Assembly: GCF_019204005.1 (NCBI RefSeq)
Contig: NZ_JAGSPA010000005.1
Coordinates: 62,001 to 126,000 of the forward strand
From: Pacificimonas pallii
GTDB lineage: Bacteria; Pseudomonadota; Alphaproteobacteria; Sphingomonadales; Sphingomonadaceae
Length of the DNA stretch: 64,000 nucleotides
Reading direction: 5' to 3'
Position numbers and translations under genes: made by a program
Part shown: positions 52,807 to 62,236 of the stretch, in pieces
Layout of the letters: every line of letters starts with the position of its first letter
Position numbering within the stretch: the first letter of the stretch is position 1
The notes under the pieces: model-generated
The model's input: the letters and a program-made list of their open reading frames with translations, nothing else
The model's database searches: none
What the model was told of the DNA's origin: nothing

Positions 52807-54576
52807 TCAGGCGACGCGTTCCCTTACATAGCTGCCTGGCGCGTCCTCGATCGCTTTCAGTTTGCGCGTGCCGGGTTTGCGGGCGGCGATTTTCTTGCCG
52901 GATTGCGGGGTCAGCCACGCGATCCAGTCGGGCCACCAGCTGCCGGGCGTTTCGCTGGCCTGTGCCTGAAATTCTTCCAGCGTGTCAGGCAATTTGCCGT
53001 CGATCGTCCAATATTGGTATTTCTTCGCGCTGGGCGGATTGACGACGCCCGCAATATGGCCGCTGCCGGCCATCAGGAAGCGGACCGGGCCTTTGAAGTG
53101 TTTTGGCAGTTTCCAGACCGACTTCAGCGGCGCAATATGATCTTCCTTGCCCGCCTGCACATAGGAAGGTGTCTTTACCTTCGTCAGGTCGATGGGTGTG
53201 CCATCGATCGTGATCGCGCCGGGTTTCACGAGTTTATTGTCGCGATACAGATCCTTCAGATAATTCTGGTGCCACTTTGCCGGAACATTGGTCGCATCGC
53301 CGTTCCAGAAAAGCAGGTCGAACGGAAAATAATCCTTCCCCAGCAGATAATTATTGACGACATAGTTCCAGATCAGGTCGTTCGAGCGCAGCATGTTGAA
53401 GGTCGTCGCCATGGCGCGGCCATCGAGATAGCCCTTCTCGCGCGAATTTTCGTCCGCGAGCATCAGTTCGCCATCATGGATGAAAACCGAGAGTTCACCG
53501 GCATCTTCAAAATCGACCTGTGCCGTGAAGAAGGTGGCGGTCTTGACCTTGTCCGCTTCGCCGCGTTCGGCAAGGAGCGCCAGCACGGCCGCAAGGGTCG
53601 TGCCCGCAACGCAATAGCCAATCGTATGCACCGCAGGGGCCTTCGTGTCGGCCAGAACCTGATCGATGGCTTCGAGAAAGCCCTCCTTGACGTAGCTGTC
53701 CAGCACGACGTCGGCGGTACTTTCGTCGGCATTCTTCCAACTGACGACGTAGACGGTGAGGCCCTGCTCGACCGCCCAGCGGATGAAGCTTTTTTCCGGT
53801 GTCAGGTCGAGAATATAGAATTTGTTGATCCATGGCGGAAAGATCAGCAGCGGAATTTCATACACCTGTTTCGTTGTTGGCGCGTACTGGATCAGCTGGA
53901 ACAGGCGGTTCTGAAAAACGACCTTGCCCGGAGTGACCGCAACATTGACGCCCACCTCAAAGGCGTCCTCATCGGTCATGCGCATGCGGCCATTTTCGAT
54001 GTCGTGCAGCAGGTGCTCCGTGCCCTTCAGCAGATTCTCGCCGCCGCTCTCGATGGTGGCGTTCAGAACATCCGGGTTGGTCAGCAGATAATTTGTCGGC
54101 GACATCGCATCGACGAACTGGCGCGTGTAGAAGAGCGCCTTCTCGCGATCCTTTTCCGACATGTTGTCGAGCCCGCCGACCGCATCCAGGATATAGCTGC
54201 TGGTCATCAGATAGGCCTGTTTGATGAACGCGAAGGCAGGTGCGCTTTCCCATGATTCCGATTTGAAGCGCTTGTCCTGACGCGCGGCATCGGCGACCGG
54301 TGCGGCCATGTCGCCGCCCAGAAAGCCCTGCCACAGCCGTGCGGATTCCTGAACATAGTCCATCTGCATCTGCGCGAGCTTCACCGGATCGGACAGCGCC
54401 GCCTGCGTCATGCCCGTCCACATATCCGCAAAACCGAAAGGGTCGATATTGGCAGACGGCGTCGCCGGTTCCTGCCGTGCCATGAAATCCATCATCATCT
54501 GCTGCGCCTTGCCTGTCAGGTAGGTCATGCGCTCGAACGTCGCGGCCGGGTCGGATTGCAGGTCTTTTGCGGACAT
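52807..54576 (-). CDS. phaC: Class I poly(3-hydroxyalkanoate) synthase
   Basis: Polymerises hydroxyacyl-CoA into storage polyester (589 aa). The lipase-like box GYCVAGTTLA holds the catalytic Cys; Asp and His follow in QAGKEDHIAPLKSVWKL and GSGHIAGVVNPP. PWINKFYILDLTPEKSFIRW and the N-terminal domain with QMQMDYVQESARLWQGF are those of class I enzymes. The ATG at 54576 (MSAKDLQ) is chosen; more upstream frame is non-conserved. No phasin or phaR gene is seen. Confidence 0.96.
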   Translation of the reverse strand: MSAKDLQSDPAATFERMTYLTGKAQQMMMDFMARQEPATPSANIDPFGFADMWTGMTQAALSDPVKLAQMQMDYVQESARLWQGFLGGDMAAPVADAARQDKRFKSESWESAPAFAFIKQAYLMTSSYILDAVGGLDNMSEKDREKALFYTRQFVDAMSPTNYLLTNPDVLNATIESGGENLLKGTEHLLHDIENGRMRMTDEDAFEVGVNVAVTPGKVVFQNRLFQLIQYAPTTKQVYEIPLLIFPPWINKFYILDLTPEKSFIRWAVEQGLTVYVVSWKNADESTADVVLDSYVKEGFLEAIDQVLADTKAPAVHTIGYCVAGTTLAAVLALLAERGEADKVKTATFFTAQVDFEDAGELSVFIHDGELMLADENSREKGYLDGRAMATTFNMLRSNDLIWNYVVNNYLLGKDYFPFDLLFWNGDATNVPAKWHQNYLKDLYRDNKLVKPGAITIDGTPIDLTKVKTPSYVQAGKEDHIAPLKSVWKLPKHFKGPVRFLMAGSGHIAGVVNPPSAKKYQYWTIDGKLPDTLEEFQAQASETPGSWWPDWIAWLTPQSGKKIAARKPGTRKLKAIEDAPGSYVRERVA

Positions 54577-54686
54577 CTTTTTAGGCTCCCCATGGTTTTC
54601 GCTCGCCAAGCGAAATCTGCCGCGGTTATAGCGGCCCTTGCCCTGACAATGCAGGGAATAAGCAGATAGTTCAATCGAGGCCAAAC

Positions 54687-55865
54687 GTGACTGACGAATA
54701 TTACCGCATCAAGCGTCTCCCGCCCTATGTGTTTGCCGAGGTAAATGCGGCCAAGGCGGCGGCGCGTGCGGCGGGTGTCGATGTCATCGATCTGGGCATG
54801 GGCAATCCCGACACGCCGCCGCCAGATGCGGTGATCGCGAAACTTGCGGAGGTCGCCGCCGACCCGCGCGCGCATCGCTATTCCGCCAGCCGCGGCATTC
54901 CGGGCCTTCGCAAGGCGCAGGCGCGTTATTACGAGCGGCGCTTCAACGTAAAATTGAATCCCGAGACGGAGATCTGCGTCACGCTGGGATCGAAGGAAGG
55001 CCTTGCCAATCTGGCGCAGGCGATCACCGCGCCCGGCGATGTCATCCTGTCGCCGAACCCGTCCTATCCCATCCACGCGTTCGGCTTCATCATCGCGGGT
55101 GCGACGGTCCGTTCGATCCCGGTGAGCCCGGGGCCGGAATTTTTCACGTCGCTGGAATATCAGATGCGTTTCACGGTGCCGCGCCCGACCGGCATGGTCA
55201 TCGGCTATCCGAGCAATCCGACGGCGGAAACGGTCGACCTCGATTTCTACAGGGAGGTGGTCGCCTTCGCGAAGAAGCATGAGCTGTGGGTCATCTCCGA
55301 CCTTGCCTATGCGGAAATCTATTTCGACGGCAATCCACCGCCATCGATCCTGGAAGTGGATGGCGGGCGCGACGTGGCGGTCGAGTTCACATCCATGTCG
55401 AAAACCTTTTCCATGGCCGGGTGGCGCATGGGCTTCGCGGTCGGCAATGAGCGCATGATCGGGGCGCTGACGCGGGTGAAATCCTATCTGGACTACGGCG
55501 CGTTCACGCCGATCCAGGTCGCCGCCGTCGCCGCCCTGGACGGACCGGAAGAAGAGATTGCCAAGCGCCGCGACATGTACAAGCGCCGCCGCGATGTGCT
55601 GATCGAGAGCTTTGGCCGCGCGGGCTGGGACCTGCCGGTGCCCAATGCGTCCATGTATGTCTGGGCGCCGGTTCCGGAGGCATTCGCGCATCTGGGCGCC
55701 GTCGGCTTTGCCAAGAAGCTGATCGAGGAAGCGGGCGTTGCCGTCTCCCCCGGCGTCGGTTTTGGCGAGCAGGGTGAAGCCTTCGTACGGATCGCCTTTG
55801 TCGAGAATGAGCAGCGCATCCGCCAGGCGGCGCGGCAGGTGAAAGCCTTCTTCCAGAAAGCATGA
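54687..55865 (+). CDS. Class I/II PLP aminotransferase (AlaC/DapL-like)
   Basis: PLP aminotransferase (392 aa, GTG start at 54687). PLP lysine in SMSKTFSMAGWRMGF; other marks are NPSYPIHAFGFIIAGA, YPSNPTAETVDLDFY and SDLAYAEIYFDG. The family holds alanine transaminase AlaC and LL-diaminopimelate aminotransferase; the gene before homoserine dehydrogenase suggests amino-acid synthesis in the aspartate family or alanine, but the reaction is not settled. Confidence 0.88.
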   Translation: MTDEYYRIKRLPPYVFAEVNAAKAAARAAGVDVIDLGMGNPDTPPPDAVIAKLAEVAADPRAHRYSASRGIPGLRKAQARYYERRFNVKLNPETEICVTLGSKEGLANLAQAITAPGDVILSPNPSYPIHAFGFIIAGATVRSIPVSPGPEFFTSLEYQMRFTVPRPTGMVIGYPSNPTAETVDLDFYREVVAFAKKHELWVISDLAYAEIYFDGNPPPSILEVDGGRDVAVEFTSMSKTFSMAGWRMGFAVGNERMIGALTRVKSYLDYGAFTPIQVAAVAALDGPEEEIAKRRDMYKRRRDVLIESFGRAGWDLPVPNASMYVWAPVPEAFAHLGAVGFAKKLIEEAGVAVSPGVGFGEQGEAFVRIAFVENEQRIRQAARQVKAFFQKA

Positions 55866-55906
55866 ACGGCCGGAAATCATCGGCCGGAAGTATCGGAACC
55901 AATATC

Positions 55907-57196
55907 ATGACCATTCCCCTTCGCATCGGCATTGCCGGCCTTGGCACGGTGGGCGCAGGCGTTGTCCAGCTGCTGGCCGAAAACCGCGACCTGATTTCGC
56001 GCCGTGCGGGACGGCCGATTGAGATCGTCGCGGTCAATGCCCGTGACCGCGCGAAAGGACGCGGCGTCGACCTGTCTCCCTATCGCTGGCAGGATGACGC
56101 CGCGGCGATGGCGCAGGCCGACGATATCGATGTGGTCGTGGAACTGATCGGCGGCGCCGACGGGCTTGCCGTGGCACTGGCCCGCAAATCCCTTGCGGCC
56201 GGGAAGGGGTTCGTCACGGCGAACAAGGCGATGGTCGCGCATCACGGCGCGGAGCTGGCGACGGCGGCGGAAAAAGCGGGCGCGGCGCTGAAATACGAGG
56301 CCGCGGTCGCGGGCGGCATACCGGTCATCAAGGCCCTTGGCGGCGGTGCGGCGGCGAATGAGATCGTCAGCCTGTTCGGCATATTGAACGGGACCTGCAA
56401 TTACATCCTGACCGAGATGGAAACAAAGGGCGCGCCCTTTGCGGATGTCCTGAAAGATGCGCAGGCGCTCGGCTATGCCGAGGCGGACCCCACATTTGAC
56501 ATTGACGGCATTGATGCCGCGCACAAACTCGCGATCCTTGCCAGCCTGGCCTTTGGCACCGCGCTCGATTTCGATCATGTCGAAACGCGCGGCATCCGCG
56601 AGATCGAGAAGGTCGATATCGAGCGCGCCGCCGCGCTTGGCTATCGCGTGCGGCTGGTTGGCGAAGCGCGCCTTATCGATGGCCGCCTGGTCCAGCGTGT
56701 GCATCCCGTGCTGGTGCCGCTTGCGCATCCGCTGGCCAAGGTGACCGGCAGTTTGAACGCGGTCGTGGCTGACGGCAATTTCGTCGGGCGCCTGACCTTT
56801 GAAGGCGCGGGCGCGGGCGCAGGCCCGACGGCAAGTGCTGTGGTCGCCGATCTGATCGACATCGCGCGCGGCGAAACCGCGCCGGCCTTTGGCATTCCCG
56901 CCGCCTCGTTGAAGCGCGTGGAAACAGGCGATCATGAGGACAGTATCGGACGCTCGTACCTCCGCGTTGCCGTCGCCGACGAACCCGGCGTCCTTGCGGA
57001 CCTGACCGCTATCCTGCGCGACTGCGGCGTCAGCATCGCCAGCCTGATCCAGCGCGGCGAAGCGGGCGATGACGAGGTTTTCATCGCCATCATCACGCAT
57101 GAAACCAAGCTCAGCCAGACAGCCGACGCCGTCCGCCGCATGGGGGCACTGTCAAGCGTCCTGACACCGCCGATGCGGCTCGATATTCTTTCGTAG
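55907..57196 (+). CDS. hom: Homoserine dehydrogenase
   Basis: NADP-dependent step to homoserine for threonine and methionine (429 aa from ATG 55907; ATG 55862 overlapping the previous stop is possible). Nucleotide fold GIAGLGTVGAGVV, substrate region AAVAGGIPVIKALGGG and NGTCNYILTEM, and a C-terminal ACT domain (VADEPGVLADLTAILRDCGV) that likely senses threonine. Confidence 0.95.
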   Translation: MTIPLRIGIAGLGTVGAGVVQLLAENRDLISRRAGRPIEIVAVNARDRAKGRGVDLSPYRWQDDAAAMAQADDIDVVVELIGGADGLAVALARKSLAAGKGFVTANKAMVAHHGAELATAAEKAGAALKYEAAVAGGIPVIKALGGGAAANEIVSLFGILNGTCNYILTEMETKGAPFADVLKDAQALGYAEADPTFDIDGIDAAHKLAILASLAFGTALDFDHVETRGIREIEKVDIERAAALGYRVRLVGEARLIDGRLVQRVHPVLVPLAHPLAKVTGSLNAVVADGNFVGRLTFEGAGAGAGPTASAVVADLIDIARGETAPAFGIPAASLKRVETGDHEDSIGRSYLRVAVADEPGVLADLTAILRDCGVSIASLIQRGEAGDDEVFIAIITHETKLSQTADAVRRMGALSSVLTPPMRLDILS

Positions 57197-57334
57197 GGTA
57201 TTGTCCCTGAACTCCGATCGTATTCACGATCTCGCGTGGATTTGACACCGAAGAGCGTTGGGGACCGTGTGTCGATGAAGCGCCAACGTCTGACGCTGGG
57301 TGGTGAGCGGACTGGCGGATTTCGGGAAGAACGT

Positions 57335-57340
57335 TATAAT
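57335..57340 (+). promoter_or_regulatory. Possible -10 element before the DUF4236 gene
   Basis: A perfect TATAAT 83 bp before the start, with CTGGCG 17 bp further upstream as a poor -35. The 226-bp gap after hom has no other clear signal; an open frame at 57236-57451 lacks support. Confidence 0.35.
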
Positions 57341-57422
57341 AGCGGACGTGAAGTTATGGCGCCTAATCCGATCAAGTCATCTGGTCGATCGAGACGGCGA
57401 CGGATTCGGGTACGAGTAGGCC

Positions 57423-58565
57423 ATGCCGTTCTACATAAGGAAGTCGGTTAGCGCGGGTCCGTTTCGCTTCAATTTCTCCAAGGGAGGCGTCGGCCTGTCT
57501 GTGGGGGTGCGTGGCTTTCGGCTCGGAACGGGTCCGCGCGGTCATTACGTGCACGCGGGTCGCGGCGGCCTCTACTACCGTAAGACCCTCAATGCATCGC
57601 AATCGGTTCGTGATGGCGAAAGACGGGCATTGAGCGAGCCCCCCGCACCTAACCAAAGGCAACCTGAAACCATATCCAGGATCGACATGGTCGCCGTATC
57701 TTCCGGCGCTGTCGCCGACATGGAGGATGCGCGCTTCGCCGACGTGCTCGCCGAAATGGTCGAGAAGCAGCAGTCGGCGCGGTTAGCGACCGTCTTGATG
57801 TGGTGCGGCATCGCGTTTGCGGCGTTGACCACGATTGTCGGAGGGGGGATCGGCTTTTTACTAGGCGCTACCGTTGCATTCGGGGGCCGGGTGCTGGGGT
57901 CATGGCTGGACGAAAGTCGGCGTTCGGTCGTGCTGATGTATGATCTCGAGGACGATGCCGCCAAGGCGTATGAGGCTATGACTAACGCTTTCGACAGGGT
58001 CGCGAACTGTCATGGCAAATGGCACGTCGATGCCGGTGGGGCGGTCAATGACCTCGTGACTTGGAAGCGCAATGCTGGCGCCAGCCATGTGCTGGACAAG
58101 CGTCCTACTGTTTTCGGTTATGGTCTGCCGACGATCTTGAAGAGCAACATCACCCCGCCTTCGATGAGCGTGGGCAAGGAGACGCTCTTCTTTCTCCCTG
58201 ATTTTCTACTGGTCGTCCACAAAGAAAGTGTCGGTGCTGTCGCTTACGACCAGCTTTCGATCGTGTGGCAGGATTCCAATTTCATCGAGGAAGGGGCCGT
58301 CCCTGGTGATACGACCGTTCTCTTCCACACTTGGAAACATCCGAACAAGAGCGGCGGTCCCGACCGACGGTTCGCGAATAACTACCAGATCCCCGTGTGC
58401 CTTTACGAGAGCATCCATCTCGCGAGCCCCAACGGGCTCAATGAGCTGCTTCAGGTCTCCTGCAATGGTGTTGCTGCCCCACTCGCGATGGCTGTAACGG
58501 AATTGTCGAGGTGCAACGGTGCCTCCGCAATCGACCGTTCTCTGCCGAGGCTGACGAGTGGCTGA
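57423..58565 (+). CDS. DUF4236 domain-containing protein
   Basis: A 380-residue protein. Residues 1-53 are a DUF4236 domain (MPFYIRKSVSAGPFRFNFSK, GVGLSVGVRGFRLGTGPRG, GGLYYRKTL), a short Gly/aromatic beta module of unknown role seen often in mobile or accessory loci. A hydrophobic pair of helices is at about 121-155 and a globular C-terminal region follows, which I do not recognise. Base composition looks more mixed than in the hom gene before it. It sits between hom and a decayed duplicate, so may be acquired. Confidence 0.82.
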   Translation: MPFYIRKSVSAGPFRFNFSKGGVGLSVGVRGFRLGTGPRGHYVHAGRGGLYYRKTLNASQSVRDGERRALSEPPAPNQRQPETISRIDMVAVSSGAVADMEDARFADVLAEMVEKQQSARLATVLMWCGIAFAALTTIVGGGIGFLLGATVAFGGRVLGSWLDESRRSVVLMYDLEDDAAKAYEAMTNAFDRVANCHGKWHVDAGGAVNDLVTWKRNAGASHVLDKRPTVFGYGLPTILKSNITPPSMSVGKETLFFLPDFLLVVHKESVGAVAYDQLSIVWQDSNFIEEGAVPGDTTVLFHTWKHPNKSGGPDRRFANNYQIPVCLYESIHLASPNGLNELLQVSCNGVAAPLAMAVTELSRCNGASAIDRSLPRLTSG

Positions 58566-58638
58566 TACCGGCGAGCCGAGCCGAGGCACCGAGTCCGCAA
58601 TTGGACGATGACAAACACAGCTCGAACGTTCGCAATTA

Positions 58639-58824
58639 GGGTCGCTAGCAGAAAGTTCGCTTTACAGGCCTCCGTTCCTGACGGGCCGTTTGCGCATTCC
58701 GGGATAGTTGCTATTCGTATACGCCAGCGTGAATCTGGGGGAGGACGCATCGTGGCGATGGCCGCGGCTGATCATGCGGGTGAGGTTGAGCTCGACCCGC
58801 AGCGCGGCCGGCAGGTTATCACCG
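58639..58824 (+). repeat. Direct imperfect repeat, copy A (decayed)
   Basis: About 186 bp matching copy B at 59400-59585 with scattered substitutions, both covering the leader and first 25 codons of an MFS transporter gene. Shared blocks include TTTGCGCATTCCGGGATA and GTGAATCTGGGGGAGGACGC. Copy A has no transporter body after it. Confidence 0.88.
58749..58824 (+). pseudogene. Remnant of the 5' end of an MFS transporter gene
   Basis: Reads IVAMAAADHAGEVELDPQRG then RQVIT, against MVATAATDHSDEVELDPRRD then RLVIT in the gene at 59510. The start ATG has become ATC, and homology stops after 25 codons where unrelated sequence begins. Changes are mostly conservative or silent, so the two copies look like older paralogues, one of which lost its body. 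Confidence 0.75.
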
Positions 58825-58905
58825 ATGATCCAGCACCCGGAAATGCCTGTTATTGGAGTGGTTCGCGGGCATTGACATGTGCCGCCCACAGAACGAGTTT
58901 GAAGT

Positions 58906-59373
58906 GTGAAGTTCTTCAGCTCATTTCTTGTGTTTGCTACGATGATAGCGGTGACCGGGTGCGCCCATGCGCGTCAGCCCAACTGCTCCGATCCGGTGAC
59001 TGCGAGGGCGGAGATCGACCGCACCATTCATGATTTGTTCGATGCGCTTCGCGAGGATGATGAGGCGTCCTTCAAACGCCTGACCACCGAATCCTTTTAC
59101 GCGTTCGATGTCGGCAAGCGTTTTGATGGGACCGAGCTCTTGGACGCAATTCGAAGCGCTCACGCTGAGGGTGTGCAAATCAATTGGTCGATAGGCCCGA
59201 TAGATACAAAGCTGAGCTGCGATGTCGCATGGTCCGCTTGGGAGAATATTGGCAGCGCCGGGATTCCGCCCGACCTTCAGCCTGTTCGCTGGCTCGAGTC
59301 AGCTGTAATCGTTCGCGAGAACGAGCGCTGGAAAATCGACTTTTTCCATTCGCAGCGTGCGGCCAAGCCATAG
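58906..59373 (+). CDS. NTF2-like (SnoaL/DUF4440-type) lipoprotein
   Basis: A 155-residue exported protein: signal MKFFSSFLVFATMIAVTGC (lipid Cys19), then an NTF2-like fold (IDRTIHDLFDALREDDEASF, FYAFDVGKRFDGTELLDAI, RWLESAVIVRENERWKIDFF), a cone-shaped small-molecule or protein-binding domain. Function unknown. It lies exactly between the two copies of the 186-bp direct repeat, so it could be lost by recombination between them. Confidence 0.78.
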   Translation: MKFFSSFLVFATMIAVTGCAHARQPNCSDPVTARAEIDRTIHDLFDALREDDEASFKRLTTESFYAFDVGKRFDGTELLDAIRSAHAEGVQINWSIGPIDTKLSCDVAWSAWENIGSAGIPPDLQPVRWLESAVIVRENERWKIDFFHSQRAAKP

Positions 59374-59399
59374 GGAAATACCAACTGCCGACCGCTTCT

Positions 59400-59585
59400 G
59401 GGTCGCAGGCAGAAAGTCTGCTTTCTCGGCCTCCTCCCCTGACTGACCGTTTGCGCATTCCGGGATAACTGCTATCCGTCTGCGCCAGCGTGAATCTGGG
59501 GGAGGACGCATGGTGGCAACGGCCGCAACTGATCATTCGGACGAGGTTGAACTCGATCCGCGGCGCGACCGGCTGGTCATTACCG
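59400..59585 (+). repeat. Direct imperfect repeat, copy B (leader and start of the MFS gene)
   Basis: Partner of 58639-58824. Holds the GGGGGAGGA ribosome site and the ATG of the MFS gene at 59510. Confidence 0.88.
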
Positions 59586-61124
59586 CATCGTCGCTGGGTA
59601 CCGTTTTCGAATGGTATGATTTCTTTGTCTACGGCAGCGCTTGCCGCGCTGCTGGGCCGCCTGTTCTTTGCGCAGGTGGAGTCGGAAACGCTGGCCTTCC
59701 TGCTGAGCCTGGCGACGTTCGCCGTCGGCTTTCTCGTGCGTCCAATTGGCGCCGCCATCTTCGGCTATCTGGGTGACAGGGTCGGACGCAAATATACGTT
59801 TTTGGTCACGATCAGCCTGATGGGCGTGGCGACAGCCGCTATCGGCCTGCTGCCGACCTATGCGCAGATCGGGGTCTGGGCACCGGCGCTGCTGATCACC
59901 ATCCGCATCCTTCAGGGCCTGGCGCTTGGCGGCGAATATGGCGGTGCGGCGATCTATGTCGCGGAGCACGCCCCCGCGCACAGGCGCGGCTTTTATACCG
60001 GATTCATCCAGGCGTCGGTTTCGGTCGGGTTCCTCTTGGCGCTTGGTGTCGTCATCGGGACAACATTCCTGCTGGGCGAAGAGGCGTTCAACGCATGGGG
60101 CTGGCGCATCCCGTTCCTCATTTCGCTGCTGCTGCTGGCGATATCGCTGTGGATCCGGCTGAAGCTAAACGAGAGCCCGGTGTTCAAGGCGATGAAGGCC
60201 GCAGGCCGCACCGCGAAAAACCCGCTGAAGGAGAGCTTTGCCGACTGGCAGAATGTCCGCCTGATCCTGATCGCCATGTTCGGCATTGCCGCGGGCCTGA
60301 CGGTGATCTGGTACAATGCGCAATTCTACACGCTGTATTTCCTGCAATCGACGAGCGGCGTGTCAGAGGCGGATGCAAGGAAGCTGATCGCGTGGGGTGT
60401 GATCGTCGCCGCGCCCGCTTTCGTGTTCTTCGGCTGGCTGTCGGACAAGGTTGGCCGGCGCAAGGTCATGATCAGCGGCTATGCGCTGACACTGATATTG
60501 CTGTTCCCGCTATATCATATGATCGCCGGGGCCGCGAACCCGGCGCTGGACAAGGCGATGACCGAGAACCCGGTTGTCATCAGCGTTCCGGCGGATTGCA
60601 ATTACAGCGCGCTTGCCGACGTGCAGAAGGGCGACTGTGCCAAGTCGCTGGAATGGTTCGTCGGGAACGGCATCGACTTCACCCGCATTCCCGTCAAAAG
60701 CGCCGATGAGTTCGAAGTCGCCGTTGCGGATTCGCGTATCCTGAACTTCGATCCCGGCGGCTTTGCGGCGGCGGTTGCGGATGCGGGCTATCCGCTTGAG
60801 TCTGATCCGGCGGCGCGCGCCAATGGCATTGTGCTGCTGGGCATCATCACGCTCAGCCTGTTGTCGGCCGCGACCTATGGCCCGGTGGCGGCGATTCTCG
60901 TGGAGCTGTTTCCGGCGAAACTGCGCTACACCAGCATGTCGATTCCGTACCACATCGGCACTGGCGTCTTTGGCGGGTTGTTACCGCTCGTGTCGCAGTT
61001 CATCGTGGTCCAGACGGGCGCGGTGTTCTCGGGGCTGTGGTATACGTTCGTGATCGTGACGATCGCGCTCATCACCACCTTCTTCTTCCTGCCGGAAACC
61101 GCTGGAAAGGACATATCGGGATGA
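59510..61124 (+). pseudogene. MHS-type MFS transporter with a single-base frameshift
   Basis: Major facilitator of the metabolite:H+ symporter group (538 residues if mended). The start ATG at 59510 follows GGGGGAGGA and gives MVATAATDHSDEVELDPRRD and the family block SSLGTVFEWYDFFVYGS. There an extra G at 59639 moves the frame; the body goes on in the next frame as LAALLGRLFFAQ, FGYLGDRVGRKYTFL and ten or more helices to 61124. The shift ends the first frame at 59776. An internal ATG near 59613 could restart the second frame but would lose much of helix 1. A real null mutation or a sequencing error are both possible. The CoA-transferase gene overlaps its stop. Substrate probably an organic acid. 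Confidence 0.85.
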
Positions 61125-62230
61125 CCGGCCCACTTGCCGGTGTGAAGGTCCTGGACTTCGGCCAGATTGTGTCCGCGCCGATGGCGGGCATGTGGCTGGG
61201 CGACCAGGGCGCGGAGGTCATCAAGGTCGAAGGGCCGGAGGGTGATCCGCTGGCGAGCCTGGGGCCGGCAAAAGCGGGGCTGGGGGCGATGTACGCCGCC
61301 GTTAATCGCGGCAAGACGCTGGAGGTGATCGACCTGTCGGACGAGGCCAATCGTCCGCGCCTTGAGGCGCTGATCGCGTGGGCGGATGTGCTGATCCAGA
61401 ACTTCCGGCCAGGTGTCGCGGCGCGGCTTGGGTTGGGATGGGCGCGCGCGCAGGAAATCAATGACCGGCTGATCTATGTCAGCATTTCGGGGTTCGGTGA
61501 TGACGGCCCCTATGCGGGTCAGCGGGTCTATGACATGGCCGTGCAGGCCATTAGCGGCCTTGCCGGTGCGCAGACGCTGGCATCGGGCGGCAAGCCGACC
61601 CTGATGGCGGGGATCGTGGCCGACAAGGTCACCGCGCTGACGGCGGCGCAGGCCGCCACCGCCGCGCTGTTCGAACGGGAGACATCGGGCAGGGGACAGC
61701 ATGTGGAATGCGTCATGCTGGACAGCGCGCTGGCGTTTCACTGGCCCGACGGCATGTGGAACCAGAGCTTTATCGAGGATGAAAAAGGCGGCGCGTCGGC
61801 ATTCCCGGAATATGCCATGCTGAACAAGCCGCTGCCGGCCAAGGACGGCGCGGTCATCATCGGCGCGATGCAGTATAAGGAGGCGCAGGCGCTCGCCCGC
61901 GCCATTGGCGAGGATGACCTGCTGAACGATGCGCGGTTTTCCGACCTGAAGCGCTGGCGGGAGAACGGCAAGCCGTTCTGGCGATTGCTGGCCGCGCGTA
62001 TTGCCGAGATGCCCGTTGCCGAATTGCGCAAAGGGTTCCTGCGCGAGGATGCCGTGGGTGCCGTCATTGCAAATGCGGGGGATATTGCGGACGATCCGCA
62101 GGTGCGGCATCGCAGCCTGATCCTGACGCTGGACGAGCCGGGCGTCGGATCGGTCTATGCGCCGCGCCACCCGCCGCGCTTTTCACGGACGCCCGCGCAT
62201 GCACCGCGTCCCGCACCGCGCCGCCTCTAG
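61121..62230 (+). CDS. CaiB/BaiF family CoA-transferase
   Basis: Class III CoA-transferase (369 aa) that moves CoA between carboxylic acids. N-terminal PLAGVKVLDFGQIVSAPMAG and GAEVIKVEGPEGDPL are classical, and the catalytic Asp is in GQRVYDMAVQAISGLAG. Starts on an ATGA overlap with the MFS gene, so they form one operon: uptake of an acid and its activation by CoA transfer. The frameshift upstream may lower its translation. Confidence 0.93.
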   Translation: MTGPLAGVKVLDFGQIVSAPMAGMWLGDQGAEVIKVEGPEGDPLASLGPAKAGLGAMYAAVNRGKTLEVIDLSDEANRPRLEALIAWADVLIQNFRPGVAARLGLGWARAQEINDRLIYVSISGFGDDGPYAGQRVYDMAVQAISGLAGAQTLASGGKPTLMAGIVADKVTALTAAQAATAALFERETSGRGQHVECVMLDSALAFHWPDGMWNQSFIEDEKGGASAFPEYAMLNKPLPAKDGAVIIGAMQYKEAQALARAIGEDDLLNDARFSDLKRWRENGKPFWRLLAARIAEMPVAELRKGFLREDAVGAVIANAGDIADDPQVRHRSLILTLDEPGVGSVYAPRHPPRFSRTPAHAPRPAPRRL

Positions 62231-62236
62231 GGCCGG

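Noticed and set aside
57236-57451. Open frame of 71 codons before the DUF4236 gene
   Set aside because: Arg-rich composition, overlaps the DUF4236 start, and holds a TATAAT likely used as promoter.
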